In this document: positions 26,042 through 33,884 of the stretch, piece after piece
Layout: every line of letters starts with the position of its first letter
How positions within the stretch are numbered: the stretch's first letter is position 1
Assembly: GCF_032678705.1 (NCBI RefSeq)
Contig: NZ_JAVTSS010000002.1
Coordinates: forward strand, 124,001 to 188,000
DNA: 64,000 nucleotides
Origin: Pedobacter frigiditerrae
GTDB taxonomy: Bacteria; Bacteroidota; Bacteroidia; Sphingobacteriales; Sphingobacteriaceae
Reading direction: 5' to 3'
The notes under the pieces: generated by a model
Database searches by the model: none
Seen by the model: the letters and a program-made list of their open reading frames with translations, nothing else
Told to the model about the DNA's origin: nothing
Position numbers and translations under genes: made by a program

Positions 26042-26476
26042 ATGACGAAACAAGAAATTTTAACGCATCTCCCTTATCAAAAACCTTTTCTGTTTGTAGA
26101 TGAAATTCTAGAAGTTGATGAAAATAGCATAAAAGGCACCTTCACTTTTCACAAGGATTTATATTTTTATGAAGGTCATTTTAAGGATTATCCAGTTACA
26201 CCAGGGGTGATTTTAACGGAGACCATGGCACAAATTGGCTTGGCTTGTTTAGGTGCTTATTTAATGGCTCCATCAGAGCTTGTAGTGATGATGACTTCAA
26301 GTAAAATAGATTTTTTAAGACCAGTCTTTCCATCAGAAAAGGTAACCGTAACGAGTAAAAAAAACTATTACAGATTCAATAAATTAAGCTGTAATGTCGT
26401 TATGGAAAATGAAGCTGGAGAAGTTGTTTGTAAAGGTGAAATTGCTGGTATGTCAATGGTAAAACCACATGGATAG
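26042..26476 (+). CDS. FabZ-like 3-hydroxyacyl-ACP dehydratase
   Basis: 144 aa from the ATG at 26042, one base after the PKS stop; an earlier in-frame start lies inside the PKS gene and is rejected. Hot-dog fold with FabZ motifs LPYQKPFLFVDEILE near the N-terminus and FYEGHFKDYPVTPGV near 43-57, containing the catalytic His, then ETMAQIGLACLG with the catalytic Glu. It should dehydrate a beta-hydroxyacyl chain on the operon's carrier protein. It overlaps the ketosynthase gene by 8 bp. It may be a pathway-specific copy; the housekeeping fabZ is not in the window. Confidence 0.88.
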   Translation: MTKQEILTHLPYQKPFLFVDEILEVDENSIKGTFTFHKDLYFYEGHFKDYPVTPGVILTETMAQIGLACLGAYLMAPSELVVMMTSSKIDFLRPVFPSEKVTVTSKKNYYRFNKLSCNVVMENEAGEVVCKGEIAGMSMVKPHG

Positions 26477-27746
26477 AAGAGTAGTAATTACAGGATTAGG
26501 AGTTGTTTCTCCAAATGGAATAAATGTAGCTGATTTTACACATGCTATAAAAAATGGTATATCGGGAATTAGGCACGACCAAGAGCTAAAAGATTTGAAT
26601 TTTTCTTGTCAGATTGTTGGCGAGCCGCAAATACCTGAAGGCTATTTATTAAATTACTTTACTCCTCTTGAGTTAAGAAACTTAAAAAGCTCAGGAATTG
26701 AATATGGCGTAATTGCTGGCCTAGATGCCTGGAAAGATGCAGGATTAGAGCTGCCAACTGAAGATGAGCCTGATTGGGACAGCGGTACCATTTTCGGCAC
26801 TGGAACATCTGGTGTTGATAAATTTAGAATAGGTATAGATATAATTGATAATGGACAAGTTAGAAAACTAGGAAGTGGAACCGTAGTGCAAACCATGGCA
26901 AGTGGGGTTAGTGCTTTCTTAGGTGGCAAACTAGGTTTAGGGAATATGGTAACTACTAATTCGTCTGCTTGTTCTACTGGTACAGAGGCTGTTATTTTGG
27001 CTTATGAACGTATTAAAAACGGGCAGGCAGAAAGAATGTTAGCAGGAAGTACAAGCGATAAAGGCCCTTACATTTGGGGCGGATTTGATGCAATGCGGGT
27101 TTGCACCTACAAGCATAACGAGGAGCCAGAAAAAGGCAGTAGACCAATGAGTGCATCCGCTAGTGGATTTGTACCTAGTGTTGGTGCTGGTGCCTTAGTT
27201 TTAGAATCTTTGGATAGCGCCTTAAAAAGAGGCGCTAAAATTTATGCTGAGATATTAGGTGGCAATATCAATTCTGGCGGTCAACGTGGTTTAGGTTCTA
27301 TGACTGCGCCAAACCCTGTAGCTGTACAAAGATGTATTACTGAAGCGATGAAAAGTGCAGGCATCAAACCTGAAGAAATTGACACAATAAATGGTCACTT
27401 AACAGCAACTTCAAAGGATTCTTTAGAAATAGAGAACTGGGCAAAAGCATTAAATAGATACGGCAATGATTTTCCTTACATCAATACGGTAAAATCTATG
27501 ATTGGTCATTCTTTAAGCGGAACTGGAAGTATTGAATGTGTGGCATCTGTTTTACAAATTGACCAAGACTTTATCTTTCCAAATATCAATTGCGAAGATT
27601 TACACCCAGAAATTGAAGAATTAATTGACAAAAGTCGCATCCCAACAACCTTAATAAATAAAAAAATATCGACATTAGCGAAAGCAAATTTTGGCTTTGG
27701 CGATGTAAATGCCTGTATCATTTTTAAAAAATATAATAATGAATAA
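26469..27746 (+). CDS. FabF-like beta-ketoacyl-ACP synthase with altered active-site context
   Basis: 425 aa, thiolase fold. The nucleophile is Cys168 in NSSACSTGTEA. His310 is in INGHLTATSKD, where FabF has AHGTSTPxGD, and Lys342/His347 are in VKSMIGHSLSGTGS. The Cys-His-His set is intact but the first His motif departs from the FabF consensus, as expected of a specialised KS. The C-terminal FGFGDVNACIIF is the usual GFGGxNA motif with D for G. It overlaps the genes on both sides by 8 bp. Likely to build the acyl starter with the operon's FabZ and ACP. Confidence 0.9.
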   Translation: MDRRVVITGLGVVSPNGINVADFTHAIKNGISGIRHDQELKDLNFSCQIVGEPQIPEGYLLNYFTPLELRNLKSSGIEYGVIAGLDAWKDAGLELPTEDEPDWDSGTIFGTGTSGVDKFRIGIDIIDNGQVRKLGSGTVVQTMASGVSAFLGGKLGLGNMVTTNSSACSTGTEAVILAYERIKNGQAERMLAGSTSDKGPYIWGGFDAMRVCTYKHNEEPEKGSRPMSASASGFVPSVGAGALVLESLDSALKRGAKIYAEILGGNINSGGQRGLGSMTAPNPVAVQRCITEAMKSAGIKPEEIDTINGHLTATSKDSLEIENWAKALNRYGNDFPYINTVKSMIGHSLSGTGSIECVASVLQIDQDFIFPNINCEDLHPEIEELIDKSRIPTTLINKKISTLAKANFGFGDVNACIIFKKYNNE

Positions 27747-27999
27747 CGATCAAATAATTAACGATTTAAAAGAAATAATTACCCCATATACCGATCATAA
27801 AGAAGCTTTAGAAACTTTAACTGAAAACACCGATTTGTTAATCGATTTAAAAATTAACTCTGCAAACTTGGTTGATATCATTTTAGATATTGAGGAGAAA
27901 TTTGGTATTGAGATAGATAATGATTCGATGACAAAAATGATAAATGTGAAAGAAACCATTGCAGTTATCAAAGAAAAGTTAGCAGCTAATGCTGGGTAA
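27739..27999 (+). CDS. Acyl carrier protein with an NSA phosphopantetheine site
   Basis: 86 aa from the ATG at 27739. The helix-II region reads LKINSANLVDIILDIEEKFG, matching the ACP pattern LGVDSLDLVELVMALEEEFG. The attachment Ser is Ser41, in NSA instead of the usual DSL. The rest (IEIDNDSMTKMINVKETIAVI) is standard for ACP. It overlaps the ketosynthase gene by 8 bp and the phosphopantetheinyl transferase gene by 11 bp. It should carry the growing acyl chain of this pathway. Confidence 0.88.
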   Translation: MNNDQIINDLKEIITPYTDHKEALETLTENTDLLIDLKINSANLVDIILDIEEKFGIEIDNDSMTKMINVKETIAVIKEKLAANAG

Positions 28000-28531
28000 T
28001 GACATTGTTGACCTTAAATTAGCCACTACACAAAGTAACTGGCGGAGAAAAGGTTATTTAGACAAGCTTTTCTCTTCTCAAGAACAACAAGAGATTCTGA
28101 ACTCTTCAAATCCAGAAACAATGGTTTGGCTATTTTGGAGTATGAAAGAAGCAGCTTACAAAATCGTTAATCGCGAAACCAAAGAGCGATTTTATAGTCC
28201 TAAAAAGTTTAATGTTACAAGCTATGGAAATGATGGCATTGTGACCTTTGAAGGCAAAACATTTTATACTAAAAGTGAGATTAAGGATAATTTAATTCAT
28301 ACTATCGCAGCTGCAAAGGCTGAAAATCTAAATCATATTCAATCTTCTTTCTTAGCAAATGCCGATGATTACCTATCAGATTTTAATTCGAAATCCGAGC
28401 ATTATACTTTAGAGAAAGATGCAAATGGTATTCCAAGTATAGTTGATAAAACGAATGGAAAAAGTCATTTTGCTTCTGTTAGCCATCATGGGAGATATTT
28501 GTCGGTTGTTTCTGATATTACTACTCAATAG
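27989..28531 (+). CDS. 4'-phosphopantetheinyl transferase
   Basis: 180 aa. The two magnesium-binding motifs are GNDIVDL at residues 3-9 and WSMKEAAYK near residue 50, the hallmark of the Sfp/AcpS-type superfamily. It moves phosphopantetheine from CoA to the carrier Ser. The gene starts 11 bp before the ACP stop, so it probably serves that ACP, whose DSL motif is changed. A separate housekeeping AcpS would be expected elsewhere. Last gene of the operon. Confidence 0.9.
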   Translation: MLGNDIVDLKLATTQSNWRRKGYLDKLFSSQEQQEILNSSNPETMVWLFWSMKEAAYKIVNRETKERFYSPKKFNVTSYGNDGIVTFEGKTFYTKSEIKDNLIHTIAAAKAENLNHIQSSFLANADDYLSDFNSKSEHYTLEKDANGIPSIVDKTNGKSHFASVSHHGRYLSVVSDITTQ

Positions 28532-28565
28532 ATGATTATTATGGATTTTTTCAGAAAATAGCATC

Positions 28566-29051
28566 TTGAAACTAAAACTGGATTTGAGAACATATCTTAC
28601 TTACATATTGGTTGCAACAATAGCAATCCTAACAACATCTATAAATGCTCTAGGGCAGTCAAAATTAGTTAGTAAAACAACCGAAAAAATAGAATGTGTC
28701 ACAAAATTTGACACCCTTCTAAATAGGAATTATTATATTATGGCTGATAAAATGCCATTCTTCCAAGAAGGGGAAGGTGTTATGTTTAGAATAATTGCAA
28801 AAAATCTAAAGTGGCCAAATGCAGAATGTTGCATTCAGGGAACAGTTTATGTTTCATTTATTGTCGAGTCAAATGGCAGACTTTCTAATAAAAAAATTCA
28901 AAAAAGCCCTTTTAAGGATAATGATTTTTGTTCCCCTAACAAAGAGGCGCTTAAAGTTCTAGATTATTTGCCTCGATGGAATGCTGGCATATGTAATGGC
29001 AAAAAAGTTGCTGTTTTATACATTCTTCCAATTAAGTTTGTTCTGAAGTAA
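28566..29051 (+). CDS. Secreted TonB C-terminal-domain protein
   Basis: 161 aa from the TTG at 28566, with an N-terminal signal or anchor (YLTYILVATIAILTTSINAL). The rest is a TonB_C-like domain: ECCIQGTVYVSFIVESNGRL, then a conserved EALKVLDYLPRWNAGICNGK and a final YILPIKFVLK. Four Cys in the domain are unusual for the family. It lacks the long Pro-rich spacer, so it is unlikely to power an outer-membrane receptor by itself. It lies 34 bp after the PKS operon and could be read through, but it seems unrelated. Confidence 0.75.
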   Translation: MKLKLDLRTYLTYILVATIAILTTSINALGQSKLVSKTTEKIECVTKFDTLLNRNYYIMADKMPFFQEGEGVMFRIIAKNLKWPNAECCIQGTVYVSFIVESNGRLSNKKIQKSPFKDNDFCSPNKEALKVLDYLPRWNAGICNGKKVAVLYILPIKFVLK

Positions 29052-29128
29052 TAGTGAAATTATGTTCTGAGATTTACAATTTCAAACTTACTATCAATAG
29101 ATTACCCAGATTGCTCTTTAAGTTCTAA

Positions 29129-29228
29129 GCACAAACCTTTGTTAACTAAACGGGATTGAAGCGAAAATCCTTTTTGTCATGCTGAGCCTGTCGAAGCACA
29201 AAAAGATTGCAGCAAAAAGCCCGACTAA
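29129..29228 (+). repeat. Dispersed repeat, TTGAAGCGAAAATCC type, with inner element
   Basis: GCACAAACCTTTGTTAACTA, then GGGATTGAAGCGAAAATCC, an inserted TGTCATGCTGAGCCTGTCGA block and AAAAAGCCCGACTAAC. A copy without the inner block is at 13861-13945 and a partial one is near 33937-34020. The gap 29052-29413 holds this, another repeat at 29379-29404 and no gene. Confidence 0.55.
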
Positions 29229-29378
29229 CAATAATCAGGCTTCTGTATTTTATTTACTAATGTTTATTTTTACAACAAAACGCATTACGATTGCCAGTCG
29301 AGCTGGCAAAGACGAATCGGCTAACCCTCGCTGTTCTAAATTGCGAAAAGAGCATTTCTGTCCAGTAACATCGCTTTA

Positions 29379-29404
29379 AGATTGCTTCGCGCCTCGCAAT
29401 GACG
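29379..29404 (-). repeat. Dispersed repeat, CGTCATTGCGAG...CGAAGCAATCT type
   Basis: AGATTGCTTCG and CTCGCAATGACG on the + strand: the opposite orientation to the copy at 8503-8543, with a shorter middle part. It ends 10 bp before the uvrA stop codon region. Confidence 0.65.
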
Positions 29405-29413
29405 ATTAGTGAA

Positions 29414-32260
29414 TTACCCTCCCATTTCCTTTTTCAAGAACTTACCAGTTAAGCTTATTGGGTTTTGAATTAATCCCTCTGGCGTACCTTCGAAGATAAT
29501 TCTACCACCTCCTGCTCCACCTTCTTCTCCTAAATCAATCACCCAGTCGGCAACTTTTACCACATCTAAATTATGCTCGATTACTAAAACTGTATTTCCT
29601 TTTTCAACCAATTCATTCAACACACCCAACAGCACATTGATGTCTTCAAAATGCAAACCTGTAGTAGGCTCATCTAAAATATAGAAGGTTTTACCTGTGT
29701 CTTTTTTAGAAAGTTCGGTAGCCAGTTTAACACGTTGTGCTTCACCACCAGATAAAGTTGTAGAAGATTGTCCGAGGCGGATATAGCCTAAACCAACATC
29801 ATTTAGAGTTTTAATTTTACGATAAATAGCTGGCATATTCTCGAAGAACTCACAAGCTTCTTCAATGCTCATGTCTAAAACATCGCTAATAGATTTGCCT
29901 CTATAACGAACTTCTAAAGTTTCGCGATTATATCTTCTACCGCCACATTCTTCACAAGGAACAGAAACATCTGGCAAGAAATTCATCTCGATAACTTTCA
30001 TTCCTGCACCTTGGCAAGTTTCGCATCTTCCACCTTTAACATTAAACGAGAAACGACCAGGTTTGTAACCTCTAATCTTCGCCTCTGGCAACATTACATA
30101 CAAGTTTCTAATATCTGAAAAAACGCCAGTATAAGTAGACGGATTTGACCTTGGTGTACGACCTATTGGTGCTTGGTCAATTTCAATTACCTTGTCTATC
30201 TCCTTTAAACCGTTAATTTTCTCGTAAGGAAGCGGATGTTTTTTAGCCCTAAAGAAATGATGATTTAGAATTGGATATAGGGTTTCAGTGATTAAACTCG
30301 ACTTTCCACTACCTGAAACACCTGTAACCGCAATAAATTTACCCAAAGGGAAATCAACTGACACTTCTTTTAAGTTATGTCCAGTTGCTTTAATGATAGA
30401 TAATTTATAGCCATTTCCTTTTCTACGTTTTTTAGGAACTTGAATTCCCTTTTCGCCATTCAAATAAGAAGCCGTTAAAGTTCCAGATTTTAAAATCTCT
30501 GCTGGCGTTCCTTGTGCAACAATTTGTCCGCCATGTACACCCGCAGCCGGACCAACATCTATCACGTGGTCAGCTTCTAAAATCATGTCCTTATCGTGTT
30601 CAACCACCAAAACGGTATTGCCCAAATCGCGTAGATTTTTCAAAGCGCCAATTAAACGTTCGTTGTCTCTTTGGTGCAAACCAATACTTGGTTCATCCAA
30701 AATGTACATTACATTCATCAATTGAGAACCAATTTGAGTAGCTAAACGAATACGTTGTGCCTCGCCACCAGAGAGGGTACGAGCAGTTCTGTCTAACGAT
30801 AGATAATTTAAGCCTACATCAGTCAAGAAACCAATACGAGCTCTAATTTCTTTAAGAATTTCTTTGGCGATGGTATTCTGTCTTTCATTTAAACGAGCTT
30901 CAACTTCAGCGAACCAAGTTTTTAAACTGAAAATATCCATTTCGGCAAGCTCGAAGATGTTTTTACCATCAACCTTAAAGTGAAGACTTTCCTTTTTTAA
31001 ACGAGCGCCATGACAAACTGGGCAAGTTTTTAACTTACGGAAACTATCCATGTCATTCGCATTCTCGGTATCACTTCTCTTATCTTGTTGTTCTTCCAAC
31101 AATTTAATAATACCATCAAATGTGATTTGATAATTCTGAACGTTCCATTTATTGTACTCAACGGCAACACTTAAAAGGTCATGTGTTCCATTTAAGATGA
31201 TGTCTATATTTTCATCTCCCAATTTCTCCAAAGGTGTAGAAAGTGAGAAATTATATTTTTTACCCAAGGCTTTTAAAACTTGGAACATCCAAACATCGCG
31301 ATATTCACCTAAAGGGGCTAAACCGCCATTGATAATGCTCAACTTCATATTTGGCATTACCGATTCCTTGTCGACAACAAAAATATATCCTAAACCATCG
31401 CAACGCTCACAAGCACCATAAGGCGAGTTGAAGGAAAAACTATTTGGTTGCGGTTCATCATAAGAAATTCCTGTAGTTGGGCACATCAAGAATTTACTGA
31501 AATGCGCCACATTGTTATCCTTATCGCTTATTTTGATAATGCCTTTACCCAAACGCATGGCAGTTTGAATGCTGTCTAATAAACGTTTGTGGTCTTTATC
31601 GTCAACGATTAATCGGTCCACTACAATTTCAATATCGTGAATTTTGTAGCGGTCCACCTGCATTTTCGCTGTAATGTCTTTTATGTCGCCATCTACACGA
31701 ACTTTAACATAACCTTGTTTACGAATCTGCTCAAACAATTCCCTGTAATGGCCTTTACGACCTTTAACAACTGGCGCCAAGATATTCACTGGCATTGTGT
31801 CGAACTTTTTGTAGATATTTTTAAGGATTTGGTCTTCACTCATGCGTTCCATTTTCTCACCAGTATTGTAAGAAAAAGCATCGCCAACACGAGCGTAAAG
31901 CAAACGCATGAAATCGTAAATTTCGGTAATGGTACCTACTGTAGAACGAGGGTTTTTACTAGTTGTTTTTTGCTCAATGGCAATAACGGGACTTAAGCCA
32001 GAAACCTTATCAACATCTGGACGTTCCATACCTCCCATAAACTGACGAGAGTAAGCGCTAAATGTTTCCATGTAGCGTCTTTGTCCTTCGGCATAAATGG
32101 TGTCAAAAGCTAAAGATGATTTACCGCTGCCACTTAAACCAGTAATTACAACCAGTTGATTTCGAGGGAAACTAACATCAATATTTTTAAGATTATGCAC
32201 CCTAGCACCATACACTTCTACATCTTTTTGCTCGCCTAGGTCAATGTTCTTTTCGCTCAT
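29414..32260 (-). CDS. uvrA: Excinuclease ABC subunit A
   Basis: The damage-sensing ATPase of nucleotide excision repair, acting with UvrB and UvrC. Two ABC modules are visible: Walker A GLSGSGKSSLAFDT near residue 40 and GVSGSGKSSLITET near 645, and the signatures TLSGGEAQRIRLATQ near 500 and TLSGGEAQRVKLATE near 840. Zinc-finger cysteines are in CPVCHGARLKKESL and CETCQGAGM...CEECGGRRYN. 948 aa is standard. A single gene between repeat-rich gaps. Confidence 0.98.
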   Translation of the reverse strand: MSEKNIDLGEQKDVEVYGARVHNLKNIDVSFPRNQLVVITGLSGSGKSSLAFDTIYAEGQRRYMETFSAYSRQFMGGMERPDVDKVSGLSPVIAIEQKTTSKNPRSTVGTITEIYDFMRLLYARVGDAFSYNTGEKMERMSEDQILKNIYKKFDTMPVNILAPVVKGRKGHYRELFEQIRKQGYVKVRVDGDIKDITAKMQVDRYKIHDIEIVVDRLIVDDKDHKRLLDSIQTAMRLGKGIIKISDKDNNVAHFSKFLMCPTTGISYDEPQPNSFSFNSPYGACERCDGLGYIFVVDKESVMPNMKLSIINGGLAPLGEYRDVWMFQVLKALGKKYNFSLSTPLEKLGDENIDIILNGTHDLLSVAVEYNKWNVQNYQITFDGIIKLLEEQQDKRSDTENANDMDSFRKLKTCPVCHGARLKKESLHFKVDGKNIFELAEMDIFSLKTWFAEVEARLNERQNTIAKEILKEIRARIGFLTDVGLNYLSLDRTARTLSGGEAQRIRLATQIGSQLMNVMYILDEPSIGLHQRDNERLIGALKNLRDLGNTVLVVEHDKDMILEADHVIDVGPAAGVHGGQIVAQGTPAEILKSGTLTASYLNGEKGIQVPKKRRKGNGYKLSIIKATGHNLKEVSVDFPLGKFIAVTGVSGSGKSSLITETLYPILNHHFFRAKKHPLPYEKINGLKEIDKVIEIDQAPIGRTPRSNPSTYTGVFSDIRNLYVMLPEAKIRGYKPGRFSFNVKGGRCETCQGAGMKVIEMNFLPDVSVPCEECGGRRYNRETLEVRYRGKSISDVLDMSIEEACEFFENMPAIYRKIKTLNDVGLGYIRLGQSSTTLSGGEAQRVKLATELSKKDTGKTFYILDEPTTGLHFEDINVLLGVLNELVEKGNTVLVIEHNLDVVKVADWVIDLGEEGGAGGGRIIFEGTPEGLIQNPISLTGKFLKKEMGG

Positions 32261-32491
32261 AAATTTATTAGTTTTCTGTATTAAAAAACAGCCTGCAAAA
32301 ATAACGAATTTTAAGCAGAAAAGCTATTGATTTTCAAACCTTAAAATGTAGTTTGTTTGTCATTCTAACAGAAGTTTTAAGCACAGATGCACACAGATAA
32401 ACACGGATTTAGATTTCTTTGTTTCATTGTATTTATACATAGTTTTTAAACTTTAGTATTCTGATTTTTATCTGTGTTCATTCTTTTTATC

Positions 32492-32511
32492 CCTGCCTGC
32501 CGGCAGGCAGG
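32492..32511. repeat. 20-bp perfect palindrome upstream of the methyltransferase
   Basis: CCTGCCTGCCGGCAGGCAGG, 16 bp before the -7 element of the methyltransferase gene. It could act as an operator for the HTH domain of that protein, but similar copies elsewhere (16405-16425) favour a dispersed repeat. Confidence 0.75.
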
Positions 32512-32526
32512 TGTGGTTAAATTTTT

Positions 32527-32534
32527 TATCTTTG
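32527..32534 (+). promoter_or_regulatory. -7 promoter element of the cytosine methyltransferase
   Basis: TATCTTTG, 17 bases before the ATG at 32552. The in-frame upstream start at 32474 lies before the promoter and inside the palindrome, so it is rejected. Confidence 0.6.
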
Positions 32535-32551
32535 GACAATTAGGGACAAAC

Positions 32552-33811
32552 ATGGACAACAAACAATTTCTTAGAATTGAAGATGTAGCTGAAAAATTAA
32601 ACGTTTCGCAAAAGACAGTTAGAAGACACATCCATTCTGGCAAAATAAAATCGAGTAAAATTGGTGGTTTACACAGGGTAGAAGAAAATGATTTACAGCA
32701 CTTCATCAATCTATCTGTTTATGCAAACGTAGTTCCTCAAGAAGACCTGCCTGCCGAACCGTCAGGAGAAAAAGCTAAACGAAAATCTACCAAAACCGAT
32801 GTAATCAATTGGATTGACATTTCAGATGACTGGGATAGTCCAGTTAAAACCGATTTCACTTCTGCTGATTTATTTTGTGGCGCCGGCGGAATGGCTAAAG
32901 GTTTTGAAATGGCAGGTTTTAAACAACTTTGTGGTTTAGATTGGTTTAAAGAAGCTGGTGAAACTTATCGTGCTAACCTTTCCCATCCATTAGTTGAAGG
33001 AGACATTACCCAAAGGAATATCAAAGACCAATTCATCAATACAGTTAAAAAACAACTAAAAGGCAAAAGTTTAACCGTTCTTTCTGGGGGATTCCCTTGT
33101 CAGGGTTTTAGCATGTCGGGCAGCCGTATAATTGAAGACCAACGTAATTCTCTTTATAAGGATATGCTTGAAATCATCCGAGAATTACAACCTCAATTTA
33201 TTGTTGCAGAAAATGTAAAAGGTTTACGTTCTATGCTTAAAGGCAAGGTAGAAGATAAGATTAAGGCGGATATTAGAGAACTAGGTTACGAAGTAAATGT
33301 GACTGTTTTAAACTCTGCAGATTATTATGTTCCGCAAAAAAGGGAAAGGGTAATTTTTATTGCGAATAGAATTAATAAGGTTAATCAGCACCCCACTCCT
33401 TTGCTAGAACCTGGCTCCTATGTAACCACAAAAGAAGCTATCGCCGATTTAATTGACTTAAAAGATGACGAGGATTTCAACCATGTGAGAACAAAACATA
33501 GTGATGACATGAGCAAACGTTTGGCCCTTGTTCCAGAAGGAAAAAGTTTATATAGCAACTATTCTGATTCTTGGAAAAAATGCCCTTGGAACGAAGCGAG
33601 TTGTACCATTAAGGAAAACCATGGTGGCGTTAATATCCATCCCATTGAACCAAGAGTAATTACAGTAAGGGAAATGGCCAGATTGCAATCTTTTCCAGAT
33701 GATTATATTTTTAAAGGCCCGAAGGCTAAACAAATGGTACAGATTGGAAATGCGGTACCGCCATTGTTAGCTAAAGCAATAGCGTTGGCGATAAAGAATA
33801 CATTGGAGTAA
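32552..33811 (+). CDS. DNA (cytosine-5) methyltransferase with N-terminal excisionase-type HTH
   Basis: 419 aa. Residues 4-52 form an excisionase/MerR-like helix-turn-helix (FLRIEDVAEKLNVSQKTVRR, then HSGKIKSSKIGGLHRV). An acidic and basic linker follows to about residue 105. The C5 methyltransferase motifs are in order: I DLFCGAGGMAKGFEMAGF, IV GGFPCQGFSMSG with the catalytic Cys, VI VAENVKGL, VIII QKRERVIFIA and IX-X REMARLQSFPDDY ... QIGNAVPPLLAKAIA. No restriction endonuclease, Vsr or specificity gene is adjacent, so it appears to be an orphan methyltransferase. The HTH may autoregulate or target it. Part of the linker is encoded by a repeat (32746-32766). Confidence 0.93.
   Translation: MDNKQFLRIEDVAEKLNVSQKTVRRHIHSGKIKSSKIGGLHRVEENDLQHFINLSVYANVVPQEDLPAEPSGEKAKRKSTKTDVINWIDISDDWDSPVKTDFTSADLFCGAGGMAKGFEMAGFKQLCGLDWFKEAGETYRANLSHPLVEGDITQRNIKDQFINTVKKQLKGKSLTVLSGGFPCQGFSMSGSRIIEDQRNSLYKDMLEIIRELQPQFIVAENVKGLRSMLKGKVEDKIKADIRELGYEVNVTVLNSADYYVPQKRERVIFIANRINKVNQHPTPLLEPGSYVTTKEAIADLIDLKDDEDFNHVRTKHSDDMSKRLALVPEGKSLYSNYSDSWKKCPWNEASCTIKENHGGVNIHPIEPRVITVREMARLQSFPDDYIFKGPKAKQMVQIGNAVPPLLAKAIALAIKNTLE
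32746..32766 (+). repeat. Palindromic repeat remnant inside a coding sequence
   Basis: CCTGCCTGCCGAACCGTCAG plus G, alike in position-by-position order to the intergenic copy at 16405-16425. It lies in frame and encodes LPAEPSG in the linker between the HTH and methyltransferase domains. Confidence 0.5.
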
Positions 33812-33816
33812 TAATA

Positions 33817-33884
33817 TTCATTGCCGTCAGTTTTAACTGACGGAATACTTTTGAATACCGTTGGCTAAAGCCAACGGCAATGAA
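33817..33884. repeat. 68-bp nested palindromic element (cruciform-like)
   Basis: The outer arms TTCATTGCCG (33817-33826) and CGGCAATGAA (33875-33884) are perfect inverses. Inside are two hairpins: CCGTCAGTT with AACTGACGG (33824-33843) and CCGTTGGCT with AGCCAACGG (33858-33877). It starts 6 bp after the methyltransferase stop and could also end its transcription, though there is no T run. Confidence 0.8.

Noticed and set aside
23161-28531. Reading the PKS operon as a flexirubin, dialkylresorcinol or aryl-polyene cluster.
   Set aside because: There is no ammonia-lyase, DarA or DarB pair, acyltransferase or glycosyltransferase; the core enzyme is a type III PKS with Cys-His-Asn.
29179-29379. 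A 66-codon frame on the + strand in the gap before uvrA.
   Set aside because: It is made of dispersed repeats and does not read as a protein.
31637-31996. A 119-codon frame on the + strand opposite uvrA.
   Set aside because: Antisense shadow of a certain gene.
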